From contig NC_090021.1 in the NCBI RefSeq assembly GCF_037176765.1, positions 190,046,378 to 190,110,377 on the forward strand: a stretch of DNA of 64,000 bases, in the 5' to 3' direction. A model generated the notes under the pieces. That model saw only the letters and a list, made by a program, of their open reading frames with translations, made no database searches and was not told where the DNA came from. The position numbers and the translations under genes were made by a program. Positions 1 to 15,058 of this stretch are shown piece by piece (within the stretch, counting starts at the first letter, position 1; each line of letters begins with the position of its first letter). The stretch is from Anolis sagrei. Lineage: Eukaryota; Chordata; Lepidosauria; Squamata; Anolidae.

Positions 1-106
1 TCAGTAGCTTGAAGAGAAGGTTAACAAAGGGAAAGGACAGCTCTGAAGCAACTACAGTACATAACTAGATCTAGAAGCACTGCAGCACCAAAGCCTAGGT
101 ACTTAC

Positions 107-307
107 CTGGCTGGTCAGAATAACCGCTGGCGTTTAGAAAAGTCCTCTGTGGGCAGATCAGACAGTGTCACCTTCAACTTCACATCATTCACAGTTTTCC
201 CATGTAGCGTAGCTATGGCATCACTGGCACTTGCTCTCTCTGCAAACATGGCATAAGCTCCATTTTTCCCAGGGATAAGGCAACTGGCTATAAAATTTTC
301 AAACCGG
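107..307 (-). CDS. RBM45: Gene A exon 17: end of RRM4, stop codon
   Basis: The coding part is 307-115 (193 nt) and ends KRQRLF, then TGA. It includes [20 protein letters not shown] and [16 protein letters not shown] strong donor, AG|GTAAGT, lies 8 nt after the stop, so a further untranslated exon is expected to the left of the window. Confidence 0.92.
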
Positions 308-3300
308 CTGAAACAAAATGAAAGAGAGCAAATAGTATACGGTAAGACATAAAATGAGACAATATGCTGTTTTATCGCATGTGCAATAAATGGAAGAGTT
401 ACTAATATTAAGCTTTTATATGCCCCAAAAAGCTTAATATTCATACATCTTTAAAATACCAGACTTCTCGGCTGTTAAGACTTTGCTCTCAGAAAAAAGC
501 TGAAACAAGGAATGCTATTTCTAGTATGTCAGATGTTATTCACACCAACAATACTTCACTTTGATTAATTTTGGCAGACTTCCTTGCTTTAAGAGAGAGA
601 AGGATCTAAAGCATCCCTGTTTAGCCAGTTTGCTTTTTTAGTCAATCAGATCTCACCTTAATAAATTGTCCAAGATATTTTGAGGCAAGGGACGGGGATC
701 AAAGATGATTAAAAGCCTTTCCCGTATAGAAGAGTCCGGGGGAGCTTTCCTTTTGTATGATGGAAGCACAGCATCTGTTTGGATACAAGGGGGAGGAATC
801 CAAGACTCCTAGAGAAGGGACAGGAACCAAAGCCAACACTTAAATTATGTGCGTTGTCCACTTTATACTGCAAATGCTTGGCTATCAATTAGATCATGTT
901 GTTTCCCATCTCTAGAACATAACAGGGTTTTTTTTTACAATTCTCAAATCATTCCAAATCAGTTTTTAATTTCAGTACTTGCGGATTTGAAGACATAGCT
1001 TATCTCAGCCTGAAAGATCAAAAATGGCATCAAAAGTAATCAAATAAATGCTTGACAATACAAAATCAAGTCTACTGAGCTAACCCAGTTCCCAAAAAAC
1101 AGCCTGGAACAGGGAGATCTTCCAAGCCTTTGAAACAGAGTGCTCCTCTGACAGTCATACAACCTCCCATTTTGCCCCCAAAAAAAAGGCATTTGGAGCT
1201 CTCTGCCCACCTTCAGGCCTAATCAAAGGACTCATAGACCCACACAATTGTTCACAGACTCTTTTTGGAGTCCAAGTAAGGTGTGCCCTATCCTCCCACC
1301 GCAATCTTAAAATTACAGGGGCATGGGAACCCGCTTGTTTGTACTTGCTTTCTAAAAGGAACTGCAACAACACTTGCCCTGTCATTTTGCCTTGATCTTA
1401 AAAGGGTTGTAGCTTTGATAATTTTCTGGTAAATGGATTTAGAGAAGTTAGAATATTGATGTTACTGTTTTAATTTTGGATTTTTATCAAAACACCTTTA
1501 TCCTGATTCTCATCAGAGAACACTCCATCACACTTAGCATATATAAGCAGAGGGCAGGTTTGGCAGCCCCAAAGTCTGGATTGTGAAATGACCCCTGAAA
1601 ATGTTGAAGGTCATTCCACAGAAAGGAGAAAGTAAACATTTTTCCAGAGCCACCCATGGCCACCACTGTGATTTCCCCACTCAGGCATTCAAAAAGGCCA
1701 CAAGCAGCATCATGGCACCGAAAGTAGAGGGAATAGGAGCTTCTTTTCTATTCTTCCAGTGACAGACTAAGCTCTTGCCTTTTATCCTTTTACTCAGAGA
1801 AGGGGAAGGTTCCTTTTTTAAAATAAAAATGAAGGTACAGTACCCACACTAACTTGTGGATAAGTCAACTTGTTTTGGGGGGTTGGGTTTTTTGACTAAA
1901 ATTTGTATACTTATGCATGAGTATATAAAGTAAAACACACATATTTCAATACAGAAACAGGATGCACACAGGCATCTGTGTCCCTATGAATGTCTATAAC
2001 CCTTTGAGACACAGCAAGTAGATTTACATGCATACAATCAGACTAACAAACTTGGCCTTCCCTGTTCAGCCTCTTCTCTTGTCTGTTCACAGAGATCATC
2101 TTACTCCAAAGGGCCACGTTCCTTCACTTGGCATCTCATGGGTGGCTTTCACAGGGCAACCAGGAAGGATACGCAAGGCCCCAGCTTTTCTACTACATAC
2201 TTTATGGGCATGCTCATATTTCCCATAATTTGTTACTATTCCAGTCAAAGTGCCAAAAAAAGGATATGAGAAAAGTGAGTAAACCAAGGATGAGTGAAAT
2301 CCAACATAACAATTAGGTTTCCCAATGAAAACACGGCAACCAACCAAACCATTTTCCTATGGCAAATACAGTCAATCAACACAATTAATACAAAAAATGG
2401 CAAGCTATTATTTTTAAAAAGACATAAATAATGCTAACACATGTAGCAGCAATTTAGTTATTTAGAAGCTGAGAAAAGTACTTACAGCGGACCTCAGAAG
2501 ATGAGGAGCCCAATTATTATCCCATATCAACGAAGCCAGTTGTGAAGTCACCAGCTGTGTTGCCATTTCTTGGAGGAGTCTGAAGGAACATTAAGATATT
2601 TCTAAAACTAATGCATACTTTTCAAATCTTAACATTGTTTAATTATAGTTAAATAGAGAAGCTCAACATTCATGGGTAATATTCAATATTAATTAAATCC
2701 CTGATGCACTCAAGTACTTAATAAGTTCCCTTAATATTAGTTCCCCCAGGCATACAAAATTGGTATAAAAACCAAACATTTACTGATAATAAACTAACAG
2801 AGAAACAGGAGGATTTTCCTTTTTAGAAAAAACAGCTAAAGTACATTCTGCAGAATATTCATGTAAATATCTGCAATAGCCACTAGGTGACATTCAGGAT
2901 CCCAACACTGAGCAAAGGAGCCTCATTTTGGGCTGGGCCTTGTGGCTTAATAAGCCCTGCTTTAGCGAACTAGAAAGATAACACCTTACAAATTTCTTAC
3001 ACTTGCATATGGTAGAGATCTGAAGGATCAAAAATTGACTTAAATTCCTTTTGAGTGTAAAGTACAACCCCTGTATCCACCGGGGACACATTTAAAGTCC
3101 CCATCTATGCACAATAGTGAATTCTATAGTTTGATTATACTTGAATTGGAAACAAACGGTGGAATCAAGCTGTAGAAACTAGAAAAGCCCACAATCATTT
3201 CCAGGGGCGTAAGTGAATCCATGCATACTGAATTCATGAATAAGGAAGTCATTTTGTATTTCCTTATTTTTAAGGGAAATATTGATTTTATTCCAGATAT

Positions 3301-6300
3301 CCACCATTTGCAAAGTAATTGTTTCAATTTTCTAAAACAAAAAAAGTATGCCTTGTGATTCTTAAGTTAGCCAGCACCACCGTATTTGACATCTGTATGA
3401 TTTAGTACTTACTCAATTCCATGCATATTGTCTTCAATGTAAGTAATATGCAGCTGATTCCCAAGAGGATGTTCTAAACCATGTAGTCTGCGCTTGGCAT
3501 ACACAGCAGATGCAACATGTCTGTATTGAATCATTGCATATACTAAGAATGAACAAAAGCGTGACTGTAAGTATAAAATCATTCAAAGCTTATTGAGAGC
3601 AAACCCAAAAACAGGACAACTCCAATAATAAAGTAAGTTTTGTAGTACTCATTCAAAAAGACCTCTTTAGCAAACAGTGAGGTAAGAAACAGAAAGAATT
3701 CAGAAAGAGTGGTGTAGTGGTTTGAACCTCAGACTATAGCTCTCAACCCACTGGGTGACTCTAAGAAAGTCACACTCTCTCAGCCTCAGAGGAAGACAAA
3801 GGAAAATCCCCTTTGAATACATCTTGGGGGGAAAGCCCAAAGCTCTGTGATACAGTTGCATTAGAGCCACCCTGTCTGAAACAACTTAAAGGCAACAATA
3901 CTAATCAATCATTATTTTTACCTTACTTGGAAAGTGAGGTGCTAAAAACCTATTTAGGCTCCAAAGGGTGAGCCAATGCAATTTCGGGTCCTTACTACCG
4001 GCAAGTTGTGCAGGCCTGCTATAGAGATTCCAGCTAATGTTACGTAATTGGTACAAACAGCAATTCATTCCCTACAATTTACTCAGAATCTGACATAAAA
4101 CCCTTTGTGTCCAAAGTAGGAACTAGATGCATAGCTCAACAAATTCTGTTTTTGCTGCTGCTATGATCACCAGCTTCAAATATGGATATACAGTATACAC
4201 ATTCTTAGACAAATATCACGCCTATGGGCACATCTACATGGGCATCAAATTCTGACGTGGGCAGGAACTGGCTCCAAGGCATTTACATGGTGAATGAAGT
4301 AATCTCTCCCCCAATACAAGGCACAGCAATCTATCATGGTTGTGCCCTACATTAGAAAAGTCTAAAAAAAACATATATGAAGTAAACTCACTTTCAAATA
4401 AAAAGAACTTAAACTGTATCTTTAGAATTGTTCAAATGCAACATCTCTTTACTGATTCATGTATTTATCTTTCGATTACTAAAGCATTTGACCAAAAAAA
4501 ATCATAGCTTATGCAGAATCCAATTTTACATTAAAAAGCGCTTTTCAACATTTTGCATTACCACGTGTACTACGAAGACCTGGACGAGCTTCACAAGATT
4601 CCAATCCTGGGATGACATCAAACAAGCCAAATATTTGCTCTTGAGTCAATGGGAATTCCGATACCATTAACAAATGTCTAGAGATTGATTCTTGTTTTCT
4701 GGAATTACTCCTTTTCACACTTGCAAGGTCTGGTGGGTCCACTAAATGAAACATAGCAAAGCATTATCATTACAGACTACAAAGTAATTAAGTTGAATCT
4801 ACTTTGAACTCTTAATTGGTTTAATCTTGAAATCTATGTTCAGTGGAATGACAACCTGTTATCATACCCTTCTCTCTCACTGCTATGCCTGGAGAATCAG
4901 GTGTCGACAGTGGACAGGATGGCCTTCGCACAATTAAAACTTGTGTTCCAGCTGCGACCGTACCTTGAGAAGCCAGACTTGGCCATGGTGGTCCATTCCT
5001 TGGTTACATTCCACCTAGACTACTATAATGGCCTCTATGTGGGGCTGCCCCTGAAGAGTGTTTGGAAACTTCAACTGGTCCAAAGATCTACAGCTAGGTT
5101 GCTCACAGTTGCTGGATCCAGGGAGCGTACCACCCCCCTCCTACAGCACCTACATTGGCTGCCAATATGTTTCTGGGCCCAATTTAAGGTGCTGGTTTTG
5201 ACCTTTAAAGCCCTAAACCGTTCAGGTCCAACTTATTTATCTGACTGCATCTCCTCATACCAACCTGCCCAAGTAAGATCTTCCAGAGAGGCCCTTCTCT
5301 TGCTGCTGCCACCATCATCGCAAATGCGGTTGGCAGCGATGGAGGAGAGGGTCTTCTCGTCCGTCCCCCCCCCCCCCCCCCCCACCGGCCCTCTGGAACT
5401 CCCTTCCCAAGGAGATTAAAACAGCCCCTTCCCTGACAGCTTTTTAAAACAGCTGAAGATGTTCCTGGTTCAAGCAAACATTTAATGAAGAAATCTAATC
5501 TGAAATGACAGGAAGGCTAACTTGCAGTGAGTTGTGCAAAGTGTGTGTTATTTTAATTGACAAGTCCCTGCAATAATTGTTAAACGATGTTGATAGTTTT
5601 ATTATTATATGTGTTTGCTGTTTGTACTGATTTTTGAAATGTTGTGAGCTGCTTTGGGTCCCATCCAGGGAGAAAAACAGGATATAAATAAAACTATTAT
5701 TATTATTATTACAATTATTATTATTACTATATTTGCTAATGAATGTAATGAACAGTAACAAAAAATGTACTCTTTGTAATTTGGCCATTGTGAGTACTGC
5801 CTACTTAGGATTCCTTCTTTAAAAACAAAAATGTTGGAACACTAAAGCTTTCAGCAATGGAAAAGAAAACCCTCAAGGTACATCTATGCTGTCGAATGAA
5901 TCTACTTTAATTGCCCTGGTTCAATGCTATGGGGTTGTGGGGGCTGTAGTTTGGGATCATGCAGGCTGCCAAAGAATGCTCACCAAACTAGAAAGCCCAG
6001 AATCAAATAGCATGGAGCCATGGCAATTCAATTTGAGGTGACATCCCTCAAATAGCAGCTCCAGGGGCTTCTGAAGCAGCTTCCCCTTTTGCTTCGGCTC
6101 AGCACTAAGATCACCATATTATGCAAATCTAATGTGCACCCTAATTTTAGAGATGTCATTTAGCCAAAAAAGGTGAGAATTAGATTTGAGTAAATACAGT
6201 ATACGTTCTGCATAGAAATACATTTTAAGATGCAACTTTTACATAATGTTTTACAATGCTAATGTTGATAATGCTTTTAACTATGTCATGTCTGCCTCAA

Positions 6301-9300
6301 GCCACAAGGAGAGGCAAGTAAAAAATAAAATAATAATAATAATAATAATAATAATCACAAATGGACATGCCTAAATTCCAACAACACGCTGGTTTCACAT
6401 TCTAACATACGCTTATCTATTCTCTGCTTAGACATTTGTCAATGGTGCTTAGGTGACTTCTGCATAAAATTTATCACACATGATTCCAGTAAAATAAACA
6501 TTTTAGCACAGGTTGCCTCACTTCAACAGAGGAATACTGGCACCACTATCTTCACATATATGTTCATTTTCAGATCATGAACATATGGCATACATTTTGC
6601 CATTATTATATTGGAAACAGTTTTGAATCCCCTAAGCGGTGAGAGAAGCATTATATAAATGCCATAAGTAAATAAACAAACAATAAAATCATACCTACCT
6701 GAAGTAAGCAAGCTGTTCCCTCGGCTCCCTTTTTTACGACGTGCACCACCCATGTAGAACTTCCATTCAGATGATTTCAGGGACTTTTCTGAAGATGAAG
6801 TATGCATATTCAAGACACATTTCTGTTTTCATGCATTTGTGGGTACTACTTTATAGGTATAGTGACAAATAAAGCTATTCTAATGTCTCTAGTGAAACAC
6901 AGAAAATATAAAAAGGAAATAGGTACTGTATATACTCATATATAAGCCGAGCCGAATTTAAGCCGAGGCGCCTTATTTTACCACAAAAAACTGGGACCAC
7001 TTATTGACTTGAGTATAAGCTGAGGGTGAGAAATGCAGCTGATACTGGTGGATTTCAATATAAAAAAAGATACCAATAAAGTTACATTAATTGATTCATC
7101 AGTAGGTTAAATATTTTTGAATATTTACATAAAACTGTAATTTAAGATAAGACTGTCCAACTCTGATTAAATCATTATTCTAACCTTCTTCAATGTAAAT
7201 GTGCTTACGTATCCTTCCAATAATCACCATAGTTTATTTTAACTATACATTTTGGGGGAAATGCTGTGTTAATATGAATAAGGAAAAGTGGGAAAGACTG
7301 GCACCGAGAGAGAAGGAGAGGAATGTGCATGCTGCGTGAGAGAGGAGGAGGAGGAGAAGGAGAGCAGGGTTGCTTTGTTGAGAGGTGAGAGTCCTGGCAG
7401 GACGGCTTGGGGCTGAAAGAAGTATAACCGAGTATAAGCCTAGGGGGGCTTTTTTAGCCTAAAAAGGGGACTGAAAAACTAGGCTTATTCTGGAGTATAT
7501 ACAGTAATACTTTTTAAAAACTCCTTAAAACTTCTTCATATGGAGGCAAACAATGAAGTTCAATGGAAATAATTGCCCTTCGATAAGTTTTAAGATTTCA
7601 ACCTGCACATAAACATTTGCTTTAAGACAATCCTACCTGTTGTGAGCACAGTATCCTGTTGTACTTCAGCAACCTTTACTTCTGGTTCCGCAGCACTCTC
7701 ATAAATGGGGCAGACAATGGGTTCAAGTGGTTGAGTCACAGATACAGGCAAAAGGGTGCTGTAACCTGAGATAAAAGATATACAGACCCAAGTTAAAACT
7801 TTATGAAAGGCTGTGCAAATCCCAGGAATTGGGAGGTCTCTATCTCATTCTCCACTTCTCAATATAGCAACGGAGGTTCTTCAACCAAATGCAAAATTCC
7901 TTAACTTAAAGCTGCTGGGAAAGTGCGACTGGACATTTCATTGTGTTTGGTGATGTTTTCATATTCCTTCAACTATTCTAAGCCCAGAAGAGCATTTTCT
8001 CTAACAGGAAATAACTTATTGTCACTTCCTGCTTGGAAACAAAGGCTGCCTCAATACTATGAAAAGATACAAAAAGATTCCCCCCACAGATGCTACAAAA
8101 TAGCCAACTAAATCCCCTTCAGGCCATTAATTTGCAGAGAGAGGTGCATGGTCATGCAAAAACAGCCTACTTTCTTACACATATACAGGTTAACTAATTA
8201 GAATTCAACTATCACTCATGCTTATAGCTCCTTAGAACCTCTAAAAATACACAGAAGCAAACAGAAGCAGAACTCAGGAATGCAAACAGATTAATTGTAA
8301 GAACACATTTGCTACCTGGAAGATTACATACAGAACACTAAATTGACCCCGCCCCTGTCTGTGTGCTCTGCAGTACCTCCTCTTTATATTTTCTATATTC
8401 CATTAGACATTAGAATAGCTTTGTCACTGTGCTATTGCACAACCAAATTACATGCCTTCCCCCGCACACACCACAAAACAACACAACCACCCCTCTACCC
8501 CACCACCCCCAATACCACATCAGTGCGAAAACACATAGTTCAACATAGCCACAGACCTAGGATAAAAACACTGCAGCGGCATACATCAAGTTCAGGTGAT
8601 ATTTCACACTCACAATGTAGTACCATAACATGTACCACCTACTTAGTAAACGTGGTATTCAGATTGCTTGAACACAAGCTCAAGACAATATCTTGACTCA
8701 ACAAATAGATAGCTTAAGACAGGGCTCCTCAAATTTTTTAAGCAGAGGGCCAGTTCATGGCCCTACAGATTATTGGGGAGCTGGACTATAGTCTAAAAAC
8801 ACAAGAATAAATTCCTATGAACATTACATATTATCTTATTTGTAGCACAAAAAGCATTAAAGAACAATATTTAAAATGAAGAACAATTTTACCCAACATA
8901 AAGTATTTCAATGGGAAATGTGGGCCTGCTTTTGGATGATGAGATAGTCACACTAATTAGGATTGTTGTTGTCGTGTGCCTTCAAGCCATTTCAAACCTC
9001 TTAAGTCTAAAGTTTAGGGCAGGGATCAGATAGTGACCTTGGAGGGCCATGTCCTGCCCATGAGCATTCGTTTGAGGACTCCTGGTTTAAGATTTAAAAC
9101 TCATTACATAAATATAAATACATCGAATTACCTTATAATCTTTATTTGAAAAGTCAAATGTCCTAAGATTTTCAATACAAATGGGTGCTGTATGTGTTAG
9201 AAGCATTTTTAAGCATAACACTGCATTGCCTACCTGAAGACATCAAGTTGCTCTCTTTCACACTGTGGTTATCTGTCTGCTGTTCCACACCACTTGTATA

Positions 9301-12300
9301 ATAGTAGTCCAAATTGGTTCCAGGTGGCTGCATTGAAGGTTCAGACAAAGCAGCACTGTAATTTGTACCATCTGCATAATATGCATATCCATGGTGTTCT
9401 GGTGGGTTAAAAACTTGTTGAACCGCACTGAACCTATAATCTAAACCAAACAAACCAAAGGAACACTGAGATTTACTGTGACACATTTTTCTCCACAGCA
9501 GATGAAAGATAACCCTTGGATAGATTACCTCTATTATTCATTCAAAATAAGTAGGACTATGCAAAATAGACTTTACGTACTCGCCCATTCACAGAACAAC
9601 CCCCTCTTCTAGTCTGGAGAGCTGCTACCAAAAAAAAAAAAGGAGGTGGAGGGCATAATGATCAGCTAAGATTGGCCTGAAAGGGTGATCCAGTCACAAG
9701 ATCAAATGGAAGACTAAGTCAAAAGGTAAGGCAGTAGGGAGATTTCAAGAGCATAATCAAAGGAGGTCCGATTCAAGCCAAAAGGAAGAGAAGGAAGAGC
9801 CGATAGCGCAGTCAAAGGCAAGCCAAAACTGTTAGAACAGTGGTTCTCAACCTGTGGGTCCCCAGGTGTTTTGACCTACTCCCAGAAATCCCAGCCTGTT
9901 AGGATTTCTAGGAATTGAAGGTTGAGATCTTTGGGGGAAATTCACTTTCATTTGGGGGAGTTGTAGTTCACCTACATCCAGAGAGCACTGTGAATCCAAA
10001 AATCAATGGATCTGGATAAAACTTGGCATGCATATCTCATTGGAGGGCTTTGGAAGGGACTGACCTTGAGTTTTGAGAGTTGTAGTTCTCCTCCAACCAC
10101 AGAAATGGTGACCCCTACCAACGATGGACCTGAATCAAACTTGGCACATAGAGACCCCAACTGAATATACTGGAGGAGTTTGAGAGGATTCACCATCATT
10201 TCTGGGAGTTGTAGTTCACCTACATCCAGAGACACTATGACTACCACCGACAATAAAGGAGGACCAAACTTGGCACACTGAATCCCCATTACCAACTGAA
10301 CCTACTGTAGGTGCTTGATGGGACTGACTCATTATGGTGGGACTTGTAGTTTACCCTGCAGCCAGAGGACCCCACCAATGCTGCATTTATAGCAAACTTA
10401 TTCAACGTAACAAACTAAGTCCTAATGGAATTTCTCTGGGTTAACCTGGCATTATGTCAGTTGTACTTCACCCACAAGATTATGCATTTTGTAAAATTAA
10501 AAAAAATGACTTTTTCAAATAACCTGGGCAATGCTGGGTACCCAAGCTAGACTGGATACCTAATGTAATCAAGTTGCTTTCCGTTGCACTGGTGAAGTTT
10601 TTCTTTTTTTCTGTGCGATTTACCCAGTAGTTTACACTAGAGTTGAATGCCTTGGTTGCAGGTTCAGATGAAGTGGTGTTGTCAGCTGAAGCTAGAAGAT
10701 AAACAGACCAAGATTAAAATTGCATTTGATTTGCTAGATTACTGTGTATCATAATGACCATATAATATCTTAACAATGAGGGATACATGGTCCAAAAACT
10801 TCAATAGAAAACTACTATCCCATATGCACTGGGATCACAGAAATGCTGATCATAAAAGTGTGCTACATACATAAAGTGATTAAGTTGCTTCTACAGGATC
10901 TGCTTCCTTTTTGTTCAAAGTTACTTCTGGAGGAGCTGCCTGTAAATAAATATAAATAAATAAACTTTATTTGTATAGCGCTCTATCTCCCTGAGGGGAC
11001 TCAAGGCAGTTTCCAGCATGGGCAAAGCCCTCAATTACCAACACAAAATCATACAAAATGTCCATTATAAAACATAAGCACAATACAATTAAAACAATCA
11101 CAAACATTTAAAACTTTGCCAGTTCCACAACAGGAAAGATAAGAATGACCAAAGGCCAGAATTTCAAAGTGGGCATAGTCAGCTATGAAAGGGCTCGGCC
11201 AGGGCTAGTGCAATGAAGTAGCACAGGGCTGGGGAAGTGGATAAGTGCAGAGCAGATGGCCAGGATAGGGCCTGAGGCTAATCATTCTCAGAGACCTGAT
11301 GGAAACACCAGGTTTTCAGGTCCCTGCAGAAGGAGGGTAGTGACAAGGCTTGTCTTATCTCTCTGGGGAGGACGTTCCAAAGGCAGGGGGCCACCACCAA
11401 GAAGGCCCTCATCCCCACCAACCATGCTTGGGACAGTGGCGGGATCTAAGAGTCCGTGTCAGTTCATAGGGGGAGATGCCATTGCAGAGATAGGTGGGGC
11501 CCGAACCATTTAGGGCAGTGGTTCTCAACCTGTGGGTCCCCAGATGTTTTGGCCTTCAGCTCCCAGAAATGCTAACAGCTGGTAAACTGGCTGGGATTTC
11601 TGGGAGTTGTAGGCCAAAACACCTGGGGACCCACAGGTTGAGAACCACTGGTTTAGGGCTTTGTAGGTCATAACCTGCACCTTGAATTAGGCCCCAGATT
11701 TGGACCCTAATAGACCAATGTTTGTTGCATGTTAGTTTATGAGGGTTATTTAACACACATTTTGTACCCAGTGTAAAGTTAGATTAAAACAGTGCAAAAA
11801 TATAGTAGCCCTCTATAAGCATATGTGTATAACAACACAAGCACAGCAAAAATAGTGGGGGATAAAGGCATACATGCAAAGAGTACTCTCAGTATCCTTA
11901 TGCTAGTGTTTTGAGCCCATTTTATCATACAATTTTTGACCTGTTCTTTTTCGGTCAGCCAGTTAAGTAATATATTATAGATATTGGATATTACTTTCTT
12001 TTCCATTTTTAATATCCTATCCCAAGTCACTTCTTCCCAATTGAAGCCTAATTTTTTATCTTGATTATAATAGTCTTTAATTTGCATATAGTGTAACCAT
12101 GTAATATTTGTAAAATTCTGTTTTAACTCCTCATACGTTTTAATATTATTTGTACTCTTATTAAACAAGTCTGTATAGGTTGGCCATCTTCGACAGCCCA
12201 AAAGTTTTTGCTGATGTGCTCTGGGATTTATAGTTCAACTGCAATCAAAGAGCACTCCAAACCCCACCGATGATGGACCAGGACCAAACTTGGCACAGAG

Positions 12301-14432
12301 AACTCCGGTGACCAACTGACCATACTGCAGGGGTTTGTGACCTTAATGTTGGGAGTTGTAGTTCACCCTTAGCCACAGAGCTCTGAACCCAGCCAACCTC
12401 AGATCTACACCAAATTTGGCACACAGACCCAACATGGCCCACTGTGCATAGAGGCCTGGTTTGGGGTGATTAGCCATGGCATTTGGGAGTTGTAGTTCAC
12501 CCTTATCCAGAAAGCCTGAACCCAGCCAACAAATAACCCAGACATCAAATGCCCTTTTCAAATAACCTGCCACCGTCAGGTCCCCAAGTGAGTAGTTAAA
12601 TAAATCTATAAAATCACATATTAAATCATAGTGAAAATGCAACCTTAAAAGCATTCATTAAAACATACGCATATTACATTATCTGAGACAACAGTTAAAA
12701 CACAGTAAAAGGAACCCTATGAGATCTCAAAAGTCCAGTGCTGCCTCGTGAAAACATTAATCCAAGATCAAGACCAGTATACTCATTATCAGGGCTAAGC
12801 TTACAAGTGTCTTCACAAAACCCACTCCTGGTCTTTCTTCAATCATTCTTTGTCATCTATTAGGAGTCACTTCTATATACCCCAAACAGATCTGTTTGAC
12901 CAACCCTGCACAATAGAAAGAAGATTCATATAACACCTTCTCTAGCAGTGGTTCTCAACCTGTGTGTCCCCAGATGTTTTGGTCTTCAACTCCCAGAAAT
13001 CCCAACAGCTGATAAAACTGGCTGGGATTTCTGGGAGTTGTAGGCCAAAGTACCTGGGGACCCACAGGTTGAGAACCACTGTTCTATAGGAATCTCCGTA
13101 CAACCTCTTAAAGTGAAGCAAGACAGTGCCAATGAAAATTTACATCACGTGTGTACAAGGATTCAGGAATATATGACTCACACTACATACCTGAAACAAT
13201 CAAATTGCTCCCCGTAATTCTGCAGGTGATGGCATTCTGTACTGCATGACCAGGTTCAGATTCAGTCCTGGTCACAGGCACATTTGAAGTGGTCCTAGAA
13301 ACTGAAGCCCAGAGATAGGTGGTATACAGTCAAAAAGAATGTCGAAACACTCATGCCTTCATTCTACGACACAACGCATTCTGAATCTCTTTCAGAGAAG
13401 GAAATTAGAAGAATTTCAGTAGAAATTACCATCATAAGTGTACTAGCATGTCACTCTTAAGAGTCTACTACATACCTACAGGGATCAAGTTGCTCCATTG
13501 CATTTCAGAACTTATTGTTTTCTTTTCAGTGCAGATCATGGAAGATGAAGTAGTTTGCTGTTCCGGTTTGGTACATTTACCTGAAGCAAGCATCAATATG
13601 GCAACATATTACAGTATCTTATATTTTAATTTCCTCTGGAAGGCTAAAATCTACGGCTAGCAAGTGAAAAGGATTTATGTCAAAGATTACATAAAATTCC
13701 TGCTTAAAACTTTCTTAAAATATTCAACTTGCTCCCTTGAACATCACTGCTTGTTGTTTTGTGTCTGGGATTCAGAGAGTGATGCAGGTTTCATTGCAGG
13801 CTTAACCCACTTGGTATCTTTACCTGAAACAAGAGTGAATAGGGCAAAATTTCAAAATATCAGCTCTTATGTTTAGGGTACCTTGGGCTATTATCCTGTT
13901 GGGATTAAAGGATGATAAGCATATCTTTGCAAGACAATTAAATGGCAAGGATTTCAAATGCAGGATAACAGACGACATAAAAAAGTTGCTGAAAACTTAC
14001 CAGAAGTATTCATGCTGCTCTTTTCTATTTCATTGTTTGTTGTTTTGGGTGTAGAATTGTTTACATCACATTTGGATGTAGATAATTTACTGGGCTCTGT
14101 AACAACATTAGCCTCACTGGTGCTTTTACCTGAAGCCAAAAGACAAATATTTCATTATATTAAACCTATAATTCAGATTCTGTTTTTAGACTACTATGTA
14201 CAGTATCCCATATTTTAATTTTCCCTTGAAGTCCTAAAACCAAGACTACAAGGATTTCTGGATCACAGATGACTTAAAACTTACCCAAAGTATCCACGCT
14301 GCTTTCTTGTACTTCTTTGCATGTTGTTTTCTCTTTGGGACTGTTCACAGGAGATTTGGATTCAGATACTTTACTTGGCTCGTTAGCCAGACGGGTGTTT
14401 TTACCTGAAGTAAACAGGTATATAATAATAAT

Positions 14433-14463
<31 letters not shown>

Positions 14464-15025
14464 AATTTCAATTTAGATTCTGTTTTGACTATTAGGTACA
14501 GTACCTTGTATTTTATTTTTCTCTCTGAAAGGCTTAAAACCAAGACTAGCAGCCAACAAGGATTTCTGTGAATATTAGCAGAGTTTGTACAACAATATCG
14601 CAACCTACACCTATATTTGTGTTTGGGTATGTATAAAAAACTACATGAAGTATTCAAACTGTTTCCACACACTTTATAAATTACTGATTCTTGTTTGGGA
14701 CTATTTGCATGAGACCTGACTTTAGTGGACCTTGTCAACTGAGTTACAGGCTTGTTCAACCTGGGGCTTTAATTCTATCATAACAACCATTTTTATTACG
14801 GTCCATAGACCCATCAGTAAAACCAACAGTCATTATAAATTCTCCCATCTCAGGAGAAGTCTGTTGTACAAAATACATCTACATGGTCTGAAGTAATACC
14901 CCTATCAGAAGTTAGTTGCTTGCTCAGCCTTGTTGCCACTGTGAGGAATTTTGCCACTATGAGATTCACCCTGTGGCACTTGTCCTCTAAAAGATATCTA
15001 AAATCCTCTGCGGGGGAGAGTCTTC

Positions 15026-15058
<33 letters not shown>

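Noticed and set aside
1155-1385. 76-residue minus-strand frame
   Set aside because: No family resemblance, no splice sites that fit the gene A phases, intronic position.
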